A stretch of 64,000 nt of DNA, from assembly GCF_009905545.1 (NCBI RefSeq), contig NZ_JAAALB010000011.1, positions 62,001 through 126,000 on the forward strand, read 5' to 3'. Positions 58,585-64,000 of this stretch are shown piece after piece. How positions within the stretch are numbered: the stretch's first letter is position 1; every line of letters starts with the position of its first letter. The DNA comes from Cellulophaga sp. BC115SP (GTDB lineage Bacteria > Bacteroidota > Bacteroidia > Cytophagales > Spirosomataceae). The notes beneath the pieces are model-generated. The model did not search any database. It saw nothing but the letters and a program-made list of their open reading frames with translations, and had not been told where the DNA came from. Position numbers and translations under genes: made by a program.

Positions 58585-58625
58585 ATTTACTAGTCTAGTA
58601 AATAAAAAATCTTGTTCTAGTAAAT
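58585..58625 (+). promoter_or_regulatory. candidate operator plus -7 box for DUF2452-menB
   Basis: ATTTACTAG-T-CTAGTAAAT (58585-58603) is a perfect 9-1-9 palindrome. A third copy of the half-site CTAGTAAAT (58617-58625) overlaps TAAATTTG (58621-58628), a Bacteroidota -7 box. The gene starts 38 bp downstream. This layout would allow a repressor to cover the promoter. Confidence 0.55.
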
Positions 58626-58665
58626 TTGTGGTAATCATAAACAGTACACAATTTTCACTAAGATT

Positions 58666-59124
58666 ATGTCCGACGATAAATTTATCAATCCCATTAATAA
58701 AGATAAAGTAGCCGAAAACCCAGGTTTATTACCATACGCACACACCGCAGGTGGGGCAGTAATCAGACCAGAGGATATGGGCAAAACCAAAGGTCGTTCT
58801 GTTACAGCGATGCGCCAGCAAACTGACCGTCAAATGAACCAGTTGTATGAACAAATGGAGACTTTGGCAAGGCAGGCAAAAGCACTGGCTCAGCGTCGTG
58901 AGATTTCTGAGAGGATTTACACTGCTACCGTAGGATTCGAACCTATCATCAACGAAACCTACTATATGTACGAGAAAGAAGACGGTACAGATTTATTGTC
59001 ATTGGTAGCACCACACGAGTGGGGTCGTTCGTTTAAGTATGTAAGATATGTCGCAAAAGTATTACTTTTAGCAGATCATACTTGGGACGTCACATATAAT
59101 GAAGAATTAGACAAAGAACAATAG
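58666..59124 (+). CDS. DUF2452 family protein
   Basis: The 152-residue soluble protein begins with NPINKDKVAENPGLLPYAHT, then a Gln/Arg-rich helix (MRQQTDRQMNQLYEQMETLA) and GFEPIINETYYMYEKEDG, the DUF2452 landmarks. The function is unknown. menB follows 36 bp downstream, so the pair is probably one operon, read from the operator-like site upstream. Confidence 0.85.
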   Translation: MSDDKFINPINKDKVAENPGLLPYAHTAGGAVIRPEDMGKTKGRSVTAMRQQTDRQMNQLYEQMETLARQAKALAQRREISERIYTATVGFEPIINETYYMYEKEDGTDLLSLVAPHEWGRSFKYVRYVAKVLLLADHTWDVTYNEELDKEQ

Positions 59125-59160
59125 GGCATTAATGCTTATTCATTATTTAATTATACAATT

Positions 59161-59979
59161 ATGATTCAGTGGGAAACCATCAAGGAATATCAAGAAATCC
59201 TGTTTCAATTTCATGAGGCTGGGATTGCAAAAATCTCAATCAATCGCCCTCATGTACACAACGCTTTTACGCCATTGACCGTAAAAGAAATGATTGACGC
59301 CATGAATATCTGTCGTGACGACGAGCGTATTGGTGTGATTATTTTGACAGGTGAAGGTGGTCGTGCTTTTTGTAGTGGTGGCGACCAGTCTGTGCGTGGA
59401 CACGGCGGATACATCGGTACAGATGCTGTACCTCGTTTGAACGTATTGGATTTGCAAAAACAAATTCGTTCAATTCCTAAACCAGTAGTAGCTATGGTTG
59501 CAGGTTGGGCAATTGGCGGAGGTCACGTTTTGCATGTAGTTTGTGACTTGTCTATCGCTGCTGAAAACGCTCGTTTTGGACAAACTGGTCCAAACGTAGG
59601 TTCTTTCGACGGTGGTTTTGGTGCATCTTACTTGGCTAGAGTAGTAGGTCAGAAAAAAGCTCGTGAGATTTGGTTCTTATGTGACCAATATAATGCTCAA
59701 GAGGCTTTGGATATGGGATTGGTCAACAAAGTAGTTCCTTTAGAAAAACTAGAAGAAACAACTGTTGAGTGGTGTTTGAAAATGTTAGGGAAAAGTCCTT
59801 TGGCACTTCGTATGTTGAAATCTGCATTTAATGCCGAATTGGACGGACAAGCAGGTATTCAAGAATTGGCAGGTAACGCAACTTTGTTGTATTACTTATC
59901 TGACGAAGCTAAAGAAGGTAAAAATGCTTTCTTGGAAAAAAGAAAACCTGACTTCAGTAAATTCCCTAAATTCCCATAA
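59161..59979 (+). CDS. menB: 1,4-dihydroxy-2-naphthoyl-CoA synthase
   Basis: This 272-residue crotonase-family enzyme closes the ring to form dihydroxynaphthoyl-CoA in menaquinone synthesis. Conserved blocks are [50 protein letters not shown] and the [13 protein letters not shown] region. The length and motifs match MenB rather than general enoyl-CoA hydratases. It is preceded by a DUF2452 gene and followed by a strong terminator. Confidence 0.95.
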   Translation: MIQWETIKEYQEILFQFHEAGIAKISINRPHVHNAFTPLTVKEMIDAMNICRDDERIGVIILTGEGGRAFCSGGDQSVRGHGGYIGTDAVPRLNVLDLQKQIRSIPKPVVAMVAGWAIGGGHVLHVVCDLSIAAENARFGQTGPNVGSFDGGFGASYLARVVGQKKAREIWFLCDQYNAQEALDMGLVNKVVPLEKLEETTVEWCLKMLGKSPLALRMLKSAFNAELDGQAGIQELAGNATLLYYLSDEAKEGKNAFLEKRKPDFSKFPKFP

Positions 59980-60042
59980 GAATCGAATACTGAGATTTAG
60001 AGAGGAGACAATCCTATTTTCGATAATCTGTATTCTCAAACG

Positions 60043-60076
60043 ACGCCCAATCATATTTTTATGGTTGGGCGTTTTT
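60043..60076 (+). terminator. intrinsic terminator of menB
   Basis: ACGCCCAATCAT (60043-60054) pairs with ATGGTTGGGCGT (60061-60072) with one wobble pair, followed by a T-run. The remaining ~245 bp before the EVE gene hold nothing recognisable. Confidence 0.88.
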
Positions 60077-60320
60077 GATTATTGACTCATATACAACATT
60101 TTAGATTTTATTCGAAAAAAACTTATCACCGCAAATCAACCTTTTATCTACAAATAGTGTCTATAGTGGAAGCAAATACTTCCAAATTTTAATAACAAGA
60201 TTCAAGACCAAAGCGTTAAGTATATCAAGATTTCTTTTAGTTTTGGGGAAATAACAAACGAAGAAGATACATTGGATATTTTCTTTCATAAAATTTGTAC
60301 AATACTTAATTCTTATCAAA

Positions 60321-60728
60321 ATGAACTATTGGTTAGTAAAGTCTGAGCCTTTCAAATATTCGTGGGATGATTTTGTAGCGCAAGGAGTCGGTATGTGGGA
60401 CGGCGTTAGAAATTATCAAGCTCGTAATAATATGAAAAGTATGAAGCTTGGAGATTTAGTGTTTTTTTATCACTCCAACGAAGGACTTGAAGTTGTTGGT
60501 ATTGCGAAGGTGGTTAAAGAACATTATCCCGACCCTACCACAGACGATGAGCGTTGGGTTGTTGTAGATTTATCACCTGTTGAAAAATTACCAAAAACAG
60601 TTACACTTAAACAAATGAAGAATGATGAAAGACTACAAGATTTAGCATTAATCAAACAATCTCGCTTGTCGGTGACTCCTGTAAAATCAGAAGAATTTGA
60701 CATCATCGTGGGATTGGCTCATGAATAA
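60321..60728 (+). CDS. EVE domain-containing protein
   Basis: The 135-residue protein is a single EVE domain (MNYWLVKSEPFKYSWDDF; GMWDGVRNYQARNNMKSM; DLVFFYHSNE; ESLSV-like end SRLSVTPVKSEEFDII). EVE domains belong to the PUA-like fold and bind modified DNA or RNA bases; fusions to nucleases act in restriction, but single-domain members are common in bacteria with no known defence role. Nothing nearby suggests a restriction system. Confidence 0.92.
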   Translation: MNYWLVKSEPFKYSWDDFVAQGVGMWDGVRNYQARNNMKSMKLGDLVFFYHSNEGLEVVGIAKVVKEHYPDPTTDDERWVVVDLSPVEKLPKTVTLKQMKNDERLQDLALIKQSRLSVTPVKSEEFDIIVGLAHE

Positions 60729-60777
60729 ATAGCTGGTCTACAAGCTTTTGTTAATCTATAACCCAATCACAACATAT

Positions 60778-62382
60778 ATGAAAAAGATATTGTTGATTTT
60801 AAGTTGGCTACTTTGTACCACTACAATGTATGCCCAAAGTGTAAAGCGCGTAGAAATTCCGCTGCCTTCGGCCTCGTCGGAATACTTTACGATTCCTTTG
60901 CAAAAGCAAGGTGTGCTTCTTTTGTCCCAAATCAACAAAAATCAGTTTAACCTCATTAAACTTGATACCAACCTTGAAACTGTTTGGAATATAACTGGCA
61001 CAATTGATGGCAACCTTGATTATGTAAAGCACTCTTACGATGGCAAAAATGTGTACTTACTTTTTAGCCGTTACCGTAGCAATGTGTTTGAGGTAATCAA
61101 AGTAAATCTTGGTCCAGGGTTTGTCGAAAAATTCCAAATTATGTCAGTCGACAGACTTGAAGTATCTGATTTTCAAGCACTCAACTCATCCGTATTTATC
61201 GGAGGACTTGTCAATAGTCAACCCATTATCTTGTACACAGATTTGGCCGCTCGCAAGACCAAAGTATTGCCTTCTGCCTTGAAAAATCAAGCAGAATTAC
61301 AATCAATGGAGCTTGATACGGTAAACCATTTCGTGAATGTAACATACGCTGTTGGCAACAAAGGAAAGAATTACCAATTGGTCGTAAAATCATTTGACGA
61401 AGAAGGTACGCCAATCAATCAAATTGTGATGGATACCCAAGAAGATTTTGCCATGATGAACGGGCGCCTCAATATGGTTTCGGATAGCACTCAAATCATG
61501 TTTGGAACCTATGGTCACAAAAACTCCATCGGTACACAGCGTGGTCCTACCTCACAAGGAATTTATTTCAGCAAAATGCTTGACAATGAGCTAACTGAAC
61601 TGAAGTTTTATAGCTTTACAGACTTCAAAAACTTCTTTAATTATCTTAGTGAAAAACAGCGTTTGAAGCAAGAAAGGAAAATTCAAGACAAAAGAGACAA
61701 AGGTGAAGACCTTCGTTTAGATTACCGTTTCTTGGTTCATGATATTGTTAAACAAGGTGATAAATACATTCTTGTAGCAGAGGCATTTTATGCGGATTAT
61801 CGTTACAACAACTTCAATAACCCGTATAGTCCGTTTAGTTCATGGGGCTCTGGCTTGTATGGTAGCCCTTGGAATTCCTTCTATAATCCATATCGTTGGG
61901 GATATGGTTACTACGGTTTGTATTCGCCATTTAGTAGCTACTACAGTCCGTGGGGATATGGCAATAGATATTACAGCAACTCGCAAACATTTGATGGTTG
62001 GATCTATACCCATGCCATCGTAGCAGCTTTTGACGAAAAAGGAAATTTGTTGTGGGACAATAGTATTCCACTGAAAGATGTGAAAGAGCCTAAATTAGTA
62101 GAGAAAGTTCAAGCCTCTATCAAAGGCGATCAAATTACTTTAACTTACAGTAGCAAAGGGCAAATTTTCACCAAAACTATTGCCAAAGATTTAACACTTG
62201 ACGAATTAACACCTAAACAGGTGGATACTCAGGTAGAAGGCGATGTAGTAAAAAGAACGACGTCTGACCATATCGATTATTGGTTTGATAACTACTTTTT
62301 GGCGTCTGGTATTCAACGAATTAATAATGATTCTGAAAACTTAAGAAGAAATGTATTCTATTTGAATAAAGTTTCATTCTAA
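60778..62382 (+). CDS. secreted protein with a Tyr/Ser/Gly/Trp-rich segment
   Basis: The ATG at 60778 yields 534 residues with a signal peptide (MKKILLILSWLLCTTTMYAQ); an upstream start would hide it. The protein is beta-rich, with a segment around 345-400 made of NNPYSPFSSWGSGLYGSP, YRWGYGYYGLYSPF and SYYSPWGYGNRYY. The segment lies between charged stretches and looks like an exposed aromatic loop. I recognise no domain. Its N-terminal half may be a propeller-like fold (NQFNLIKLDTNLETVWNI). It lies 49 bp after the EVE gene. Confidence 0.78.
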   Translation: MKKILLILSWLLCTTTMYAQSVKRVEIPLPSASSEYFTIPLQKQGVLLLSQINKNQFNLIKLDTNLETVWNITGTIDGNLDYVKHSYDGKNVYLLFSRYRSNVFEVIKVNLGPGFVEKFQIMSVDRLEVSDFQALNSSVFIGGLVNSQPIILYTDLAARKTKVLPSALKNQAELQSMELDTVNHFVNVTYAVGNKGKNYQLVVKSFDEEGTPINQIVMDTQEDFAMMNGRLNMVSDSTQIMFGTYGHKNSIGTQRGPTSQGIYFSKMLDNELTELKFYSFTDFKNFFNYLSEKQRLKQERKIQDKRDKGEDLRLDYRFLVHDIVKQGDKYILVAEAFYADYRYNNFNNPYSPFSSWGSGLYGSPWNSFYNPYRWGYGYYGLYSPFSSYYSPWGYGNRYYSNSQTFDGWIYTHAIVAAFDEKGNLLWDNSIPLKDVKEPKLVEKVQASIKGDQITLTYSSKGQIFTKTIAKDLTLDELTPKQVDTQVEGDVVKRTTSDHIDYWFDNYFLASGIQRINNDSENLRRNVFYLNKVSF

Positions 62383-62548
62383 AATCCAAAGCCAGACAAA
62401 CTTATAATTTAGCAGAAAAGAACTTTAGCTCATCAAACAATCTATTGTTTTTCAGCAGTTTAAAGAAAAAAGTAAAAATAATCTAAAACAGCGAAGAGCT
62501 TATCGTTCAATTTGCACGCATTCTAACAACTCTTTTTTGTAAATTTGT

Positions 62549-62577
62549 AGCGGTATCCGAAAAGGATACCGCTTTTT
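62549..62577 (+). terminator. 10-bp perfect hairpin before the methyltransferase gene
   Basis: AGCGGTATCC and GGATACCGCT pair perfectly around GAAAA, followed by a T-run. It lies 166 bp past the previous stop and 33 bp before the next start. TAAATTTG (62540-62547), a -7-like box, lies directly upstream, so the hairpin could be inside the methyltransferase leader. Confidence 0.75.
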
Positions 62578-62605
62578 ATTTGCAGAAGTTTAATCAACAG
62601 AACCA

Positions 62606-63502
62606 TTGAGCACAACCGTAATACAAACAGCAACGCCCAAAAACTGGAAAGCTTATCAACTTTTAGATTCGGGTGGTTTTGAGAAATTAGAGAAATTTGG
62701 AGACTATATCTTACGTCGTCCCGAACCGCAAGCGGCTTGGGATAAGTCACTTTCTGAACTAGAGTGGCAAAATCGAGCGAATGCTTATTTCAAAAAAGAC
62801 AAAGGATCTCAAGAAAAAGGCGAATGGATGCTAAAGAAAGGCATGGTAGAGCGCTGGTATATGCCTTATCAAACACCCACCTTGAATCTTAATTTTAAGC
62901 TGGCATTATCTTCTTTCAAACACGTTGGTATTTTTCCAGAACAAGCTATGAACTGGGATTTTATCATGGAGAAGGTAAAGAAAATGCCCGTTAAAAATCC
63001 AAAAGTATTAAATCTCTTTGCCTACACAGGTGGTGCGTCTATTGCCGCCAAACAAGCGGGAGCCGATGTAACCCACGTGGATTCGATCAAACAAGTAATT
63101 AGCTGGTCGCGCGACAATATGGAAGCTAGTCAGCTTGACAATATTCGTTGGGTAGTCGAGGATGCTATGAAATTTGTACGTCGTGAAGCAAAACGTGGCA
63201 ATGTATATCAAGGAATTATCCTTGACCCTCCTGCCTATGGTCGTGGTCCTGATGGAGAAAAATGGGTATTGGAAGAACAGATTAATGAAATGCTCAAAAC
63301 TGTTGCACAAATTTTAGATAAAGAAAATTACTTTCTCATCTTGAATATGTACTCAATGGGTTTTTCTTCTCTTATTGTCGAAAATCTAGTAAAGTGTAGC
63401 TTTGAGCATTCCAAAAATCATGAATTCGGGGAGCTTTACTTAGAAGATTCTTTCAAAAAGAAACTTCCTCTTGGGGTGTATTATCGTTTTGCGAGCATCT
63501 AA
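62606..63502 (+). CDS. class I SAM-dependent methyltransferase (RlmI/RlmK-like)
   Basis: The 298 residues have the SAM motif VLNLFAYTGGASIAAKQAGA, then THVDSIKQVISWSRDNMEAS and the catalytic LDPPAYGRGP. This order is typical of 23S rRNA cytosine methyltransferase-like proteins of the Methyltrans_SAM family. The N-terminal PUA domain of RlmI is absent. A TTG start is used: a stop codon lies five codons upstream in frame and no ATG lies between, so translation must start at TTG or a later codon. The RNA target cannot be told. Confidence 0.88.
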   Translation: MSTTVIQTATPKNWKAYQLLDSGGFEKLEKFGDYILRRPEPQAAWDKSLSELEWQNRANAYFKKDKGSQEKGEWMLKKGMVERWYMPYQTPTLNLNFKLALSSFKHVGIFPEQAMNWDFIMEKVKKMPVKNPKVLNLFAYTGGASIAAKQAGADVTHVDSIKQVISWSRDNMEASQLDNIRWVVEDAMKFVRREAKRGNVYQGIILDPPAYGRGPDGEKWVLEEQINEMLKTVAQILDKENYFLILNMYSMGFSSLIVENLVKCSFEHSKNHEFGELYLEDSFKKKLPLGVYYRFASI

Positions 63503-63587
63503 AAATAGTACAAACTGGAGGATTTATTAAAGAAAGTCATATCTTACTTTAGTATCTTTTGTTAGTAACTATTTTACTGCTTAAAAA

Positions 63588-63653
63588 CTAAATAAATACT
63601 TCTAATGCTTTGAGTAGCAACAAGAAAAGCGCTAAAAGATAAAATTTTTTCAT
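63588..63653 (-). CDS. possible 21-residue hydrophobic peptide
   Basis: On the minus strand an ATG opens a 21-residue frame (MKKFYLLALFLLLLKALEVF...). It resembles a signal peptide or a single membrane helix and ends at a TAG. It may be a remnant of a lost secreted-protein gene or a small membrane peptide. Nothing else supports it; the rest of the ~300-bp gap is AT-rich and empty. Confidence 0.25.
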   Translation of the reverse strand: MKKFYLLALFLLLLKALEVFI

Positions 63654-63804
63654 AACAACAAAATCAGTGATTAGTTAAGGTTTTACTAATAGCAAATATA
63701 TTGTTATTTATATTTTCAAACAATAATTTTTCTTTTGTTTTGGGAACTTTTAAATGTTTTTTAATACAGCAATAATTTACGTGGTAAAGGCTGTAATTTT
63801 GAGA

Positions 63805-64000
63805 ATGATGAAAAGACTGTTTTTCTACTATATATTCTTATTGGGAGTAGTACTTTTTTTGGCAAGCTGTAATAGTGAATCAAAAAAAGGGCTTTCTATT
63901 CCTGCTGTTCCTGAAGTTACTGAAAAAGCACGCAGAGCTGCCGCAATTGAATTCTTAACCGATTTGATTAATTCGTCGTCCAGTTCTTCTGAAATTTATT
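63805..64000 (+). CDS. lipoprotein N-terminus, cut by window edge
   Basis: The visible 65 residues start MMKRLFFYYIFLLGVVLFLASC, a clear lipoprotein signal with lipobox LASC (Cys22). The mature start is NSESKKGLSIPAVPEVTEKA and then a helix-like ARRAAAIEFLTDLI. The rest lies outside the window. The second Met (63808) is an equally good start. Function unknown. Confidence 0.75.
   Translation, partial: MMKRLFFYYIFLLGVVLFLASCNSESKKGLSIPAVPEVTEKARRAAAIEFLTDLINSSSSSSEIY

Noticed and set aside
60321-60728. EVE protein as part of a restriction or defence system
   Set aside because: It is a stand-alone domain with no nuclease, methylase or helicase partner in the window; the neighbours are ordinary genes.

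Overview
The window comes from a low-GC member of the Bacteroidota, most likely the order Cytophagales (Flectobacillus/Arcicella-like; the genus cannot be fixed from this sequence alone). Signs of this are paired SusC/SusD genes, promoters of the TTTG-N20-TAnnTTTG type, absence of clear Shine-Dalgarno sites, a menaquinone pathway (menB, menE), and Bacteroidota families such as DUF983, DUF1361, DUF2452 and peptidase-propeller-barrel fusions. No rRNA, tRNA, CRISPR array, prophage or transposase gene was seen. Both edges cut through a gene.

Layout. 1-7.6 kb: a TPR sensor kinase (cut by the left edge), pyrE, a NUDIX hydrolase, metY, an AraC regulator, a DUF983 protein and a small lipoprotein. 7.7-25.4 kb: a carbohydrate-use region. 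A GH2 glycosidase diverges from a GH78 alpha-L-rhamnosidase. Then comes a starch-type locus: a 7TM AraC regulator with two carbohydrate-binding-like N-terminal repeats, SusC, SusD, a SusE/F-like lipoprotein with three repeats, a GH13 amylase, and kduD. 25.7-36.2 kb: small membrane proteins with a winged-helix regulator, an OmpA-like protein, a papain-like peptidase with a very acidic tail, a channel-like protein, a PAS protein ending at its DHp domain, a TSUP permease and a flavin monooxygenase. 36.3-47 kb: housekeeping genes (two divergent aconitases, topA, a sirtuin, folD). 47.3-52.5 kb: an SGNH/SASA esterase, an orphan zinc-ribbon/HKD protein and about 1 kb of non-coding DNA full of mobile-looking repeats, then a LytS-type kinase. 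52.5-64 kb: a metallopeptidase-propeller-barrel fusion, menE, a Rieske lipoprotein, DUF2452-menB, an EVE protein, a Tyr-rich secreted protein, an rRNA-type methyltransferase and a lipoprotein cut by the right edge.

How the genes work together. The 13.4-24.3 kb block reads as a self-contained starch/maltodextrin locus: surface binding (SusE/F-like, SusD), import (SusC), hydrolysis (GH13), and a membrane regulator that may sense glucans in the periplasm through its own binding domains. This last protein is the most unusual one in the window.

Between genes the window is rich in dispersed repeats: at least four families have two or more copies here. One is a 143-bp MITE-like element with 15-bp terminal inverted repeats and 9-bp flanking direct repeats. 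Another is a 136-bp element with a terminator-like hairpin. Two candidate operators also stand out: ACTTTGTATTACAAAGT before two membrane-protein genes, and ATTTACTAG-T-CTAGTAAAT before DUF2452-menB.
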